Notes: a model not told the origin generated them from the sequence alone. Shown: positions 52,161 through 62,486, numbered from the stretch's first letter. The stretch is DNA of 64,000 bases from Streptomyces sparsogenes (GCF_001704635.1 NZ_MAXF01000100.1:33795-97794), one strand, 5' to 3'. A program made the numbers and translations.

Positions 52161-53087
52161 GTGCTGGGTCCCGTGCTGCTCGCCGCTTCGCGCAGTGCCG
52201 CCATCCGCCGCCTCGTCTCGGCCGCCCCGGTCACCCGCCCCACGGTGGACCGGTTCGTCGCCGGCGAGCGCCTGGCCGAGGCCGTCACGTGCGTACGGTC
52301 CCTGACCGACCGCGGCCTCGAGGTGACCCTCGACCACCTCGGCGAGGACATCACCGACCCGGCGGAGGCGCTGCGCAACCGCGACGCCTATCTCGCGCTG
52401 ACCGAGGCCCTGGCCACCGAGGGCCTGGCCGGGCGCGCGGAGATGTCGGTGAAGCTGTCGGCCTTCGGGCAGGCCCTGCCGGGCGGCCACGACCTGGCCC
52501 TGGCCAATGTCACCCCGGTGGTGGAGGCGGCGGACGCGGCGGGCACCACCGTCACCCTCGACATGGAGGACCACACCACCGTGGACTCCACTCTCGCGAT
52601 CCTCGCCGAGCTGCGCCGGCGGTTCCCGCGGACCGGCGCGGTCCTCCAGTCGTACCTCTTCCGCACCGAGGACGACTGCCGGGCGCTGGCCGGGGAAGGC
52701 TCGCGGGTACGGCTGGTGAAGGGCGCGTACAAGGAGCCGGCGAGCGTCGCGTACCAGAACAAGCGCGACGTGGACCTGGCCTATGTGCGCTGTCTGAAGA
52801 TCCTCATGGCGGGCGAGGGCTATCCGATGATCGGCTCGCACGACCCGCGCATGGTCGCCATCGCGCAGGAGCTGGCGCGCCGCTTCGGCCGCAAGCTCGA
52901 CGAGTACGAGTTCCAGATGCTCTACGGGATCCGCGAGGCCGAGCAGGAGCGGCTCGCTGCCGAGGGGCACCGTATGCGGGTTTATGTCCCGTATGGAACA
53001 GACTGGTACGGGTACTTCATGCGGCGCCTCGCGGAGCGCCCCGCGAACCTGGCGTTCTTCCTGCGCTCGCTGGTCAGCCGGGGCTGA
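52161..53087 (+). CDS. Proline dehydrogenase (monofunctional)
   Basis: 308 aa from the GTG at 52161 (GTGGAGG upstream). The FAD-linked (beta/alpha)8 barrel shows LTDRGLEVTLDHLGEDITDP, RAEMSVKLSAFGQ, VTLDMEDHTTVDSTL, RLVKGAYKEPASVAYQNKRD and the C-terminal RMRVYVPYGTDWYGYFMRRL, where the two Arg residues bind proline. It oxidises proline to pyrroline-5-carboxylate and passes electrons to the membrane quinone pool. P5C dehydrogenase follows 113 bp downstream. Confidence 0.95.
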   Translation: MLGPVLLAASRSAAIRRLVSAAPVTRPTVDRFVAGERLAEAVTCVRSLTDRGLEVTLDHLGEDITDPAEALRNRDAYLALTEALATEGLAGRAEMSVKLSAFGQALPGGHDLALANVTPVVEAADAAGTTVTLDMEDHTTVDSTLAILAELRRRFPRTGAVLQSYLFRTEDDCRALAGEGSRVRLVKGAYKEPASVAYQNKRDVDLAYVRCLKILMAGEGYPMIGSHDPRMVAIAQELARRFGRKLDEYEFQMLYGIREAEQERLAAEGHRMRVYVPYGTDWYGYFMRRLAERPANLAFFLRSLVSRG

Positions 53088-53200
53088 CCGGCACCCGCGC
53101 CCCCGCCCCGCGGTCCCGCCCCCGCAGACCCGCCCCGCAGCCAGCCCCGACGATCGCAGACCCCGATCGAACCCGACGCTCGAAGGAGAAACGGACCACC

Positions 53201-54832
<1,632 letters not shown>

Positions 54833-54846
54833 CCCACGGCCCGCCC

Positions 54847-54887
54847 CGACGGCCGCCGTCCGCGCCTCTCGCGGGTGGCGGCCGTCG
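54847..54887 (+). terminator. pruA terminator
   Basis: Perfect 11-bp stem CGACGGCCGCC/GGCGGCCGTCG starting 15 nt after pruA, with a 19-nt loop. Confidence 0.7.
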
Positions 54888-55404
54888 CCGTGTGACAAGC
54901 GGAAAAGTCATGGACGGCGGGGGCGCGGCGGTGCTAGCGTCTGACAGCCAAGTAGCCGTTATTCACGGCAGTTTACGAAGTAAACCAACGAGTAAGCACC
55001 TTCTGAACGGCGCGAATACTGGTTGGTCGAGGCCGAACGGGGGTTGGCCTCGACCAGCCGAATGCCTCCGCCGGATCTCCCGCCGCGCCCCTCTCCCGGC
55101 GCCGCCCCCTTCATCCCGGAACCTCCCGCGATGGGCCCTTCCCCGTCTCAGATAGTAGGACGTCCGACTAATTGTGCGGACAGCCCGGCTCGGGCGTCGT
55201 ATTTTTGTGGAAGCCGAACGTCTCGCTCCATCAAGCGACGGCGGACGTGGCCGGTGCGCATGCGCAGGTGACCCCTGCCGCACCCTGCCCCCCGCCCCTT
55301 CCGGCATCTCTTCCGCGGCTGCGCCTTCTCGCGGTTCCAGCGACGTTCCAGCGAACGGGGAAGCGCGCGCACGCCACGCCACGAGGACACAGGGAGACGC
55401 GATC
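54888..55404. promoter_or_regulatory. Long non-coding region with palindromes and a stable hairpin
   Basis: No convincing gene is seen on either strand between pruA and the 40-aa gene. It holds a perfect 6-3-6 palindrome GTTTAC-GAA-GTAAAC (54971-54985), a perfect 11-bp hairpin TGGTCGAGGCC/GGCCTCGACCA with an 11-nt loop (55024-55056), and the near-perfect 18-bp palindrome TAGTAGGACGTCCGACTA (55153-55170). Third-base GC bias typical of genes is missing. A long 5' leader, a small RNA or a multi-site promoter are the options. Confidence 0.6.
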
Positions 55405-55527
55405 ATGGCCATCACGGTTGTCCGCAGGACCCGCCGCAAGACCGACGACACCGACCGCAAGAACGCCGCCGCCGCGCTGCAGCGCGCCCTCGACCGCCGC
55501 GACAACGGCGGCGCGACCGGCCACTGA
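55405..55527 (+). CDS. 40-aa basic small protein
   Basis: MAITVVRRTRRKTDDTDRKN then AAAALQRALDRRDNGGATGH, from the ATG at 55405 with AGGGAGACG upstream. It is very basic at the N-terminus with an Ala-rich helix. An in-frame longer frame exists from 55174, but the RBS and codon bias favour 55405. I recognise no family. It stands alone after a 500-bp non-coding region and converges on the phosphatase gene. Confidence 0.55.
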   Translation: MAITVVRRTRRKTDDTDRKNAAAALQRALDRRDNGGATGH

Positions 55528-55596
55528 CACCACGGTCGTTCGAGCACCACGGCCGCTTGACGCCACGGTCACGTCGGCGGCCGGCGCCCGTCAGCG

Positions 55597-57213
55597 CTAG
55601 GGCGTGCGCACCACCTCGAAGTGGTCCACGCGCTCGCCCGACTCGGCCAGCGCCGTGACCACCAGCTTCGGGTCCGGGCCCGGCCGCGCCTCCACCACGA
55701 GGAACGAGAACCCGGTGTAGCGCACCCGCGACCACTCCACCGTGTCGGCGCTCTTCTTGCCGTCCTTCGTCCAGTGGAAGGTCCGCACCTCGTCGAGGTC
55801 CTTGACATGGCCCTCGTAGCTGTCGGGCACCGGGAACTCGTACAGATGGGCCCCGGCCCCGCCCGCCGTGGCGTAGACGATGCCGTCGCGCACCGCGTCG
55901 GCGCTGCCGCCGACCGGGACCTTCTTGGCGGCCTTGCCGCCCCGGATGGCGTCGGTGCGCTCGTAGACGTGGTTGTGGCCGTTGATCACCAGGTCCACCT
56001 GGTGCTTCTCGAAGAGCGGCACCCACGCCTCGCGCACCCCGCCGTCCGAGGCGTGGGCACTGGTGGTCGAGAAGGCGCAGTGGTGGAAGAAGACCACCAC
56101 GAAGTCGATGCCGGGCCGCGCCCGCAGCTCCCCGAGCCGCCGGTCGAGCCAGCGCGTCTGCTCGCCGCCGGTGTAGCCGGTGTTGGCGGTGATCTCGTAG
56201 CTGACGTCGTTGGCGTCCAGCGCGACGATCCCCACGTTGCCGTAGGTGAAGGAGTAGACGCCGGGCGCCTTGCGCGGGTCGGGGCCGTTGCCGGGGAGGG
56301 ACCAGCGGGCCAGCTGGCCGCCGTAGCCGTCGGGGGAGTACCAGGCCTCCATGTCGTGGTTGCCACAGGTCACCATCCACGGCACGCTCGCCGCCACCGA
56401 GTCGGTCTGGGCCAGGAAGGAGTCCCACACCCGGGCGTCGTAGACGTCCGACGCCCCGCCGTGGCCGGTGGTGTCCGCGTAGCACAGGTCCCCGGCGTGC
56501 AGATGGAAGGCGGGGTTCTGGCCGAGCAGCAGCTGGTCGTTGGCGAGCGCGTCATAGCTGACGCCCTGGTCGCCGAAGGCGGTGAAGACGAAGGACTCGG
56601 CCTTCGCGGGGGCCGTGCGGAAGGTCCCCAGGGAGGAGAAGCGGCGCGGGTCGGCCGGGTCGAAGCCGTCGTGGCCGACGCCGTAGTAATAGGTGACGCC
56701 GGGGCTCAGCCCGTCCAGCGTGGCGTGCAGGTAGTACTGGTCGACGGCCGGGACCTTCTCCCCGAGGGCGGGGGTGTGCAGCGGGCGGACCTCGGCCTCG
56801 ATCTTCCGGCTCAGGTCCCAGGGCTGGAGGCCGATCCGCACGTACGGCGCCTTGACGGCGAGCGGGACCTGCCAGGAGATCCGCATCTGGGTCCCGGGGT
56901 CGGCGCCGAACGCGAGGTGTCGGCCGAAGGGCGCCACCAGCGAGCCGTCCACCCGCCGCGACTCCGGGCCGGTGAGCAGGGTCGGCGACGGCCTGGCCTC
57001 CACGGCGCTCGCCGAACCGGTGAGCAGGCCCGCCCCCGCCACCGTGCCCACCCCGGCCGCCCCGCCGCGCAGCACGCCGCGCCGGGAGAGCCTGGCCCGC
57101 AGATACTCGTGCTGCTCGGCCATCGTCATCCGGCGGGCCAGCCGCTCGGGGATGCCGACCCGTGGGACATCGGGGGAGGAGGCGCGGGGGGTGCCCCGGG
57201 AGAAGTCAGCCAT
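55597..57213 (-). CDS. Tat-exported purple acid phosphatase-like metallophosphoesterase
   Basis: 538 aa from the ATG at 57213. A twin-arginine signal (ARLSRRGVLRGGAAGVGTVA, then GAGLLTGSASA) shows folded export. The N-terminal fibronectin-type domain of purple acid phosphatases (DPGTQMRISWQVPLAVKAPY) precedes the metallophosphatase core: FTAFGDQGVSY, LHAGDLCYADTTGHGG, VTCGNHDMEAWY, VVVFFHHCAFSTTSAHAS and VDLVINGHNHVYERTD. All Fe/Zn or Fe/Mn ligands are in place. It should release phosphate from organic esters outside the cell. No PHO box was identified. It is monocistronic. Confidence 0.9.
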   Translation of the reverse strand: MADFSRGTPRASSPDVPRVGIPERLARRMTMAEQHEYLRARLSRRGVLRGGAAGVGTVAGAGLLTGSASAVEARPSPTLLTGPESRRVDGSLVAPFGRHLAFGADPGTQMRISWQVPLAVKAPYVRIGLQPWDLSRKIEAEVRPLHTPALGEKVPAVDQYYLHATLDGLSPGVTYYYGVGHDGFDPADPRRFSSLGTFRTAPAKAESFVFTAFGDQGVSYDALANDQLLLGQNPAFHLHAGDLCYADTTGHGGASDVYDARVWDSFLAQTDSVAASVPWMVTCGNHDMEAWYSPDGYGGQLARWSLPGNGPDPRKAPGVYSFTYGNVGIVALDANDVSYEITANTGYTGGEQTRWLDRRLGELRARPGIDFVVVFFHHCAFSTTSAHASDGGVREAWVPLFEKHQVDLVINGHNHVYERTDAIRGGKAAKKVPVGGSADAVRDGIVYATAGGAGAHLYEFPVPDSYEGHVKDLDEVRTFHWTKDGKKSADTVEWSRVRYTGFSFLVVEARPGPDPKLVVTALAESGERVDHFEVVRTP

Positions 57214-57342
57214 GTGCCGGAATCTGCCCCTGGAAGGCGACAGCACGCCGTACACCGGGTGAACGTGAGCCGTCCGGGCGAAGCTTTGTCCATATGGCGG
57301 ACGGGCAATGTCATTCAGTGGGACGAGGGGTAGGGTCCCGGT

Positions 57343-58386
57343 ATGTCTCGCAGCATTCGCCTCGCAGTGATCCCCGGTGACGGTATCGGCAAGGAAGTCG
57401 TGGCCCAGGGCCTCAAGGTCCTCACGGCCGTCCTGCCGCAGGACGTGAAGCTGGAGACCCAGGAGTACGACCTCGGCGCCCGGCGCTGGCACGCGACCGG
57501 CGAGACCCTGCCGGACGCGGAGCTCGAGTCGCTGAAGAACCACGACGCGATCCTGCTCGGCGCCATCGGCGACCCGTCGGTGCCGTCGGGCGTGCTGGAG
57601 CGCGGGCTGCTGCTCAAGCTGCGCTTCGCCTTCGACCACTACGTCAATCTGCGCCCCTCGAAGCTGTTCCCGAACACCGCCACCCCGCTCGCCGGCCGGC
57701 CCGACATCGACTTCGTCGTCGTCCGCGAGGGCACCGAGGGCCCGTACGTGGGCAACGGCGGCTCGCTGCGCACCGGCACCCCGGCCGAGGTGGCCACCGA
57801 GGTCAGCCTGAACACCGCCTACGGGGTCGAGCGCGTGGTGCGCGACGCCTACGCCCGCGCCGCCGCCCGGCCGCGCAAGAAGCTCACCCTCGTGCACAAG
57901 AACAACGTCCTGGTGCACGCGGGCCACCTGTGGAAGAACATCTTCGACCAGGTCGGCGCGGAGTACCCCGAGGTCACCACCGACTATCTGCATGTCGACG
58001 CCGCGACGATCTTCTTCGTCACCCAGCCCGAGCGGTTCGACGTCATCGTGACCGACAACCTCTTCGGTGACATCCTCACCGACCTGGCCGCCGCCGTCAC
58101 CGGTGGCATCGGGCTCGCCGCGAGCGGCAACATCAACCCCTCCGGCGCCTTCCCGTCGATGTTCGAGCCGGTCCACGGCTCCGCGCCGGACATCGCGGGC
58201 ACCGGCAAGGCCGACCCGACCGCGACCGTGCTGTCGGTGGCCCTGCTGCTCCGCCACCTCGGATACGAGGCCGAGGCGGCCCGCATCGAGACGGCCGTCG
58301 CGGAGGACCTCGCGGAGCGCGGCGGCGAGGTGCCGCGCAGCACCGACGAGATCGGCGACGCGCTCGCCGCACGAGTATCCGGCTGA
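57343..58386 (+). CDS. leuB: 3-isopropylmalate dehydrogenase
   Basis: 347 aa. It opens SIRLAVIPGDGIGKEVVAQG, has the substrate loop LLLKLRFAFDHYVNLRPSKL, the catalytic TVSFVHK-like LTLVHKNNVLVHAGHLWKNI, the metal site FDVIVTDNLFGDILTDLAAA and the nucleotide end FEPVHGSAPDIAGTGKADPT. It oxidatively decarboxylates 3-isopropylmalate in leucine synthesis and may also act on the citramalate branch product, 3-methylmalate, in the isoleucine route opened by CimA. It precedes ilvE by 203 bp. Confidence 0.96.
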   Translation: MSRSIRLAVIPGDGIGKEVVAQGLKVLTAVLPQDVKLETQEYDLGARRWHATGETLPDAELESLKNHDAILLGAIGDPSVPSGVLERGLLLKLRFAFDHYVNLRPSKLFPNTATPLAGRPDIDFVVVREGTEGPYVGNGGSLRTGTPAEVATEVSLNTAYGVERVVRDAYARAAARPRKKLTLVHKNNVLVHAGHLWKNIFDQVGAEYPEVTTDYLHVDAATIFFVTQPERFDVIVTDNLFGDILTDLAAAVTGGIGLAASGNINPSGAFPSMFEPVHGSAPDIAGTGKADPTATVLSVALLLRHLGYEAEAARIETAVAEDLAERGGEVPRSTDEIGDALAARVSG

Positions 58387-58507
58387 CCCCAGCCTGTGCC
58401 GACGCGCGGCTGGGTGCGACCATCGACCTGGGCCGCGCAGACGCACGCATCTCTTCCACGGCCCCACTCCGGGTGATAATCGGACGTGGGGCCGTCGCAT
58501 GAGAGGA

Positions 58508-58525
58508 AGCTCGGACGTCCTAGTA
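58508..58525. promoter_or_regulatory. Palindrome upstream of ilvE matching the one at 55153
   Basis: The core TCGGACGTCCTA (58511-58522) is the exact reverse complement of TAGGACGTCCGA in the palindrome at 55153-55170, including the same mismatched base pair. It lies 67 bp before ilvE. The shared 12 bp suggest one regulator acts at both places. Confidence 0.45.
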
Positions 58526-58589
58526 CCCGTCGAGTGCCGGGGCGGCGCGAGCGCGGTCCGCTACAACCAACGGTGAAGGACTACCACTC

Positions 58590-59675
58590 ATGACGACGCC
58601 CACGATCGAGCTCAAGCCCTCCTCCCACCCCCTCGCCGACGAGGAGCGGGAGCGGATCCTGGCCAACCCCGGCTTCGGCCGCCACTTCACCGACCACATG
58701 GTGACCATCAAGTGGACCGAGGGCCGAGGCTGGCACGACGCCCAGCTCGTGCCGTACGCGCCCCTCTCGCTCGACCCGGCGAACATGACCCTCCACTACG
58801 CCCAGACGATCTTCGAGGGGCTCAAGGCCTACCGGCAGCCCGACGGCGGCGTGGCCACCTTCCGCCCCGAGCAGAACGCCGAGCGCTTCCGCGCCTCCGC
58901 CCGCCGCATGGGCATGCCCGAGCTGCCGGTCGAGACCTTCATCGCGGCCTGCGACGCGCTGGTCACCCAGGACAAGGCGTGGGTGCCCGGCAGCGGTGAG
59001 GAGTCCCTCTACCTGCGGCCCTTCATGTTCGCGACCGAGGTCGGCCTCGGTGTGCGGCCCGCCAACGAATACCTCTTCGTCGTCATCGCCTCCCCGGCCG
59101 GCGCCTACTTCCCCGGCGGAGTGAAGCCGGTCTCGGTGTGGTTGTCCGAGGAGTACGTGCGCGCCGCGCCCGGCGGCACCGGCGCCGCCAAGACGGGCGG
59201 CAACTACGCCGCTTCGCTGGTCGCCCAGGCGCAGGCCGCCGAGCAGGGCTGCGACCAGGTGGTCTGGCTGGACGCGATCGAGCGCCGCTGGATCGAGGAG
59301 ATGGGCGGCATGAACCTGTACTTCGTGTACGGGAACCGCATCGTGACCCCCGAGCTGTCCGGCTCGCTGCTGCCGGGCATCACCCGCGCCTCGCTGCTGC
59401 GGATCGCCGCCGACCTGGGCTACGAGGTCTCCGAGGGGCGCATCTCCGTCGACGACTGGCGCCAGGGCAACGCGGACGGCAGCCTCACCGAGGTCTTCGC
59501 CTGCGGCACGGCCGCCGTGATCACCCCGGTCGGCTCGGTCAAGTCCGCCCGCGCGAGCTGGACGGTGGCGGACGGCCGGCCGGGCGAGGTCACGATGAAG
59601 CTGCGCAAGGCGCTGCTGGACATCCAGACCGGCGCGGCCCCCGACACCCACGGCTGGATGCACCGCCTGGGCTGA
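58590..59675 (+). CDS. ilvE: Branched-chain amino acid aminotransferase
   Basis: 361 aa. Class IV aminotransferase landmarks: LHYAQTIFEGLKAYRQPDGG, SLYLRPFMFATEVGLGVRPA, the PLP Lys in GTGAAKTGGNYAASLVAQAQ, EEMGGMNLYFVYGNRIVTPE and EVFACGTAAVITPVGSVKSA. It moves the amino group between glutamate and the keto acids of Ile, Leu and Val, the last step of their synthesis. Its distance from leuB and the palindrome in between suggest an independent promoter. Confidence 0.96.
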   Translation: MTTPTIELKPSSHPLADEERERILANPGFGRHFTDHMVTIKWTEGRGWHDAQLVPYAPLSLDPANMTLHYAQTIFEGLKAYRQPDGGVATFRPEQNAERFRASARRMGMPELPVETFIAACDALVTQDKAWVPGSGEESLYLRPFMFATEVGLGVRPANEYLFVVIASPAGAYFPGGVKPVSVWLSEEYVRAAPGGTGAAKTGGNYAASLVAQAQAAEQGCDQVVWLDAIERRWIEEMGGMNLYFVYGNRIVTPELSGSLLPGITRASLLRIAADLGYEVSEGRISVDDWRQGNADGSLTEVFACGTAAVITPVGSVKSARASWTVADGRPGEVTMKLRKALLDIQTGAAPDTHGWMHRLG

Positions 59676-59785
59676 CGCCGGGTCCCCCTTCGAACGTGAT
59701 TCCGGGCCGAGCGCCGGGCCGGGCCCGGCGGCCCGCATCCTGAGACGGAGCGGAGCGCGGGGGCGGAGTGTGCCAGACTGCCCCA

Positions 59786-59836
59786 GTGCTCTCGTTCGCC
59801 ATGATTATTGGCAGCAGGCGCGCCGGTCCGCAGTGA
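59786..59836 (+). CDS. Probable cimA leader peptide
   Basis: From the GTG at 59786: MLSFAMIIGSRRAGPQ; the inner ATG at 59801 gives MIIGSRRAGPQ. Two adjacent Ile codons (ATT ATT, otherwise rare here) and a Leu codon fit control by isoleucine, the end product of the citramalate pathway. CAGACT, 5 nt before the GTG, resembles a Streptomyces -10, so the message may be leaderless. A hairpin (59826-59866, arms GTCCGC/GCGGAC with an inner CCGTAC/GTACGG) covers the stop codon, as a pause structure should. Confidence 0.6.
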   Translation: MLSFAMIIGSRRAGPQ

Positions 59837-59888
59837 CCGCCCCGTACGACCAGGTACGGCGCGGACACCGTGCCCCAGACCCGCGCGC

Positions 59889-59917
59889 AGACCTCTCGCA
59901 CCCGCGAGGGGTCTTTT
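59889..59917 (+). terminator. cimA attenuator (intrinsic terminator)
   Basis: GACCTCTCGC (59890-59899) pairs with GCGAGGGGTC (59904-59913; one G-T pair) around ACCC, followed by TTTT, CG, TTTT. It lies 52 nt after the leader peptide and 107 nt before cimA. The rest of the 348-bp gap from ilvE shows no other gene. Confidence 0.75.
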
Positions 59918-60023
59918 CGTTTTCCGGACCACCCCGCCGGACGCGGAGCGCGAGGGATCATAGGAGGGCGCGGAACCGGTTATTCCGGTAGACCGAGATC
60001 GATCCCACAGGAGCCAGACCACC

Positions 60024-61622
60024 ATGAAGGACCAGCCCGACGACAGCTTCCACGTCTTCGACACCACGCTGCGCGACGGCGCGCAGCGCGAGGGCATCAA
60101 CCTCACCGTCGCGGACAAGCTGACCATCGCCCGTCACCTCGACGACTTCGGCGTGGGCTTCATCGAGGGCGGCTGGCCCGGCGCCAACCCGCGCGACACG
60201 GAGTTCTTCGCCCGGGCCCGCGCCGAGATCGACTTCACCCACGCCCAGCTCGTCGCCTTCGGCGCCACCCGCAAGGCCGGCGTACGGGCCGAGGACGACC
60301 CGCAGGTCCAGGCGCTCCTGGACTCCCAGGCCCCGGTGATCACACTGGTGGCCAAGTCCCACGACCGCCATGTGGAACTCGCCCTGCGCACCACGCTGGA
60401 GGAGAACCTGGCGATGGTCCGGGACACCGTCGCCCATCTGCGCGCCCAGGGCCGCCGGGTCTTCGTCGACTGCGAGCACTTCTTCGACGGCTACCGCGCC
60501 AACCCCGGCTACGCCAAGCAGGTCGTGAGCGCCGCCCACGAGGCGGGCGCCGACGTGGTCGTGCTGTGTGACACCAACGGCGGCATGCTCCCCGCCCAGA
60601 TCGACGCGGTGGTCCGCACGGTCCTCGCCGACACCGGGGCCCGGCTGGGCATCCACGCCCAGGACGACACCGGCTGCGCCGTGGCCAACACCCTGGCCGC
60701 CGTGGACGCGGGCGCCACCCACGTCCAGTGCACCGCCAACGGCTACGGCGAGCGGGTCGGCAACGCCAACCTCTTCCCGGTGGCCGCCGCCCTGGAACTC
60801 AAGTACGGCCGCGCGGTCCTGCCCAAGGGCGCGCTCGCCGAGATGACCCGCATCTCGCACGCCATCGCCGAGGTGGTCAACCTCACCCCCTCGACCCACC
60901 AGCCCTACGTCGGCGTCTCGGCCTTCGCGCACAAGGCCGGGCTGCACGCCTCCGCCATCAAGGTGGACCCCGACCTCTACCAGCACATCGACCCGGAGCT
61001 GGTCGGCAACACCATGCGCATGCTGGTGTCCGACATGGCGGGCCGGGCGTCGGTCGAGCTCAAGGGCAAGGAGCTGGGCATCGACCTCAGCGGCGACCGA
61101 GAGCTGGTCGGCCGGGTCGTCGAGCGGGTCAAGGAGCGCGAGCTCGCGGGCTACACCTACGAGGCCGCCGACGCCTCCTTCGAACTGCTGCTGCGCGAGG
61201 AGGTCGAGGGGCGACCCCGCCGCTACTTCCGCGTCGAGTCCTGGCGGGCCATCGTCGAGGACCGCCCCGACGGCACCCACGCCAACGAGGCGACGGTCAA
61301 GCTCTGGGCCAAGGGCGAGCGCATCGTCTCCACGGCGGAGGGCAACGGCCCGGTCAACGCCCTGGACCGGGCGCTGCGGCTGGGGCTCGAGCGCTTCTAC
61401 CCGCAGCTGGCCACGATGGAGCTGGTGGACTACAAGGTGCGGATCCTGGAGGGCAAGCACGGCACGGAGTCCACGACGCGGGTGCTGGTCTCGACGACGG
61501 ACGGCAAGGGCGAGTGGTCGACGGTGGGCGTCGGGGAGAACGTGATCGCGGCCTCGTGGCAGGCGCTGGACGACGCGTACGCCTACGGGCTGCTGCGGGC
61601 CGGCGTGGAGCCGCAGGGGTAG
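60024..61622 (+). CDS. cimA: Citramalate synthase
   Basis: 532 aa. HMGL-type barrel: FHVFDTTLRDGAQREGINLT (DTTLRDG metal and base residues), VLCDTNGGMLPAQIDAVVRT, LGIHAQDDTGCAVANTLAAV and GATHVQCTANGYGERVGNAN. The C-terminal regulatory (LeuA dimer) domain runs from about residue 390. The length and the GERVGNANL motif fit CimA rather than homocitrate or isopropylmalate synthases. It condenses pyruvate and acetyl-CoA to (R)-citramalate, a threonine-independent route to 2-ketobutyrate and isoleucine. Expression is probably attenuated by the leader upstream. Confidence 0.92.
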   Translation: MKDQPDDSFHVFDTTLRDGAQREGINLTVADKLTIARHLDDFGVGFIEGGWPGANPRDTEFFARARAEIDFTHAQLVAFGATRKAGVRAEDDPQVQALLDSQAPVITLVAKSHDRHVELALRTTLEENLAMVRDTVAHLRAQGRRVFVDCEHFFDGYRANPGYAKQVVSAAHEAGADVVVLCDTNGGMLPAQIDAVVRTVLADTGARLGIHAQDDTGCAVANTLAAVDAGATHVQCTANGYGERVGNANLFPVAAALELKYGRAVLPKGALAEMTRISHAIAEVVNLTPSTHQPYVGVSAFAHKAGLHASAIKVDPDLYQHIDPELVGNTMRMLVSDMAGRASVELKGKELGIDLSGDRELVGRVVERVKERELAGYTYEAADASFELLLREEVEGRPRRYFRVESWRAIVEDRPDGTHANEATVKLWAKGERIVSTAEGNGPVNALDRALRLGLERFYPQLATMELVDYKVRILEGKHGTESTTRVLVSTTDGKGEWSTVGVGENVIAASWQALDDAYAYGLLRAGVEPQG

Positions 61623-61668
61623 GCCGAAACCAGTCGCGCCCCGGCCGTCGGCCACCGTTGGTGACCGC

Positions 61669-61709
61669 GGCCCCGGCGGAGCCGTTGGGGGTGTAGCTCC
61701 GCCGGGGCC
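61669..61709 (+). terminator. cimA terminator
   Basis: Perfect 14-bp stem GGCCCCGGCGGAGC/GCTCCGCCGGGGCC, 13-nt loop, 47 nt after cimA, then GGGTTCTGTT. A small palindrome GTTGAA-TC-TTCAAC (61717-61730) comes just after it. Confidence 0.85.
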
Positions 61710-61893
61710 GGGTTCTGTTGAATCTTCAACGTCACCTACCTTAACCTCATTCCCGGCGTACGCAAAATCTCCGGACTTTCGCCCCCGACGTTCACCACGA
61801 AGGGTGGCGACGCGCGTAGAAGTCCGCCATCATCCTGCTGTCACCCCCCAGCTGCACAGCCGCACGGTCCCACGGTCCCCAGCAGGAGGTCCC

Positions 61894-62415
61894 ATGAAGC
61901 TCCGCTCCGTCGGCAGCGCCGCCGTCACGACCCTCGTCCTCGTCCTCGGTGTGCTCTTCGCCCCCGGAGTCGGGGTGATCAGCGGCGCCGGCGAGGCGTT
62001 CGCGGTCACCAAGATCAGCCACTCCCAGGCCACGTCGATGTTCCGGGCCAGCGGCATCACCTGGTCCTCCTCCGGAGGCTGCTCGGACCGGAACAACCCC
62101 ACCTGCACCTCGTTCGAACAGCTCAACCTGGCCACCGCGCAGGGCGCCCAGACCCTCAAGAGCGCCAGCGGCTGCGCCCTGAACATCACCGGCGGCACCG
62201 AGACCGGGCATGCCGGCGGCACCTACAGCCACTGGAACGGCTACAAGCTCGACTACGCCCTCAACAGCTGCGTCACCAACTACGTCACCGGCCACTTCAC
62301 CTACATCGGGGTGCGCGGTGACGGCGCCAAGCAGTACCAGGCCGGCTCCGGCAACATCTACGCCCTCGAGGGCAACCACTGGGACGTCGTCTACTACAAC
62401 TGCGGCGGCTGCTGA
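61894..62415 (+). CDS. Secreted Cys-rich protein with M15-like zinc peptidase motif
   Basis: 173 aa from the ATG at 61894 (AGGAGGTCCC upstream). A long signal peptide (hydrophobic 10-36) ends near GEAFA. The mature part has six Cys (63, 71, 94, 126, 170, 173), fitting three disulphides. TYSHWNGYKLD (S112-H113...D120) matches the SH-x-x-G-x-x-x-D zinc motif of D,D-peptidases/Hedgehog-fold M15 proteins, and GNHWDVVYY (H162) fits the last His ligand. No substrate is known; cell-wall cross-bridge or D-Ala-D-Ala cleavage is an inference from the motif. It stands alone between terminators. Confidence 0.65.
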   Translation: MKLRSVGSAAVTTLVLVLGVLFAPGVGVISGAGEAFAVTKISHSQATSMFRASGITWSSSGGCSDRNNPTCTSFEQLNLATAQGAQTLKSASGCALNITGGTETGHAGGTYSHWNGYKLDYALNSCVTNYVTGHFTYIGVRGDGAKQYQAGSGNIYALEGNHWDVVYYNCGGC

Positions 62416-62453
62416 CCCGGACGCCCCGCGTCTTCAGGACTCGCTCCGCCTCC

Positions 62454-62486
62454 GCGCCCGGCCGGTCAGGATCCCCGGCCGGGCGC
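62454..62486 (+). terminator. Terminator after the secreted protein
   Basis: Perfect 12-bp inverted repeat GCGCCCGGCCGG/CCGGCCGGGCGC with a 9-nt loop, 39 nt past the stop. Confidence 0.75.

Noticed and set aside
61731..61760. Iron box (DmdR/IdeR) in ACCTACCTTAACCTCA
   Set aside because: Only a partial match to the TTAGGTTAGGCTAACCTAA consensus and no dyad symmetry.
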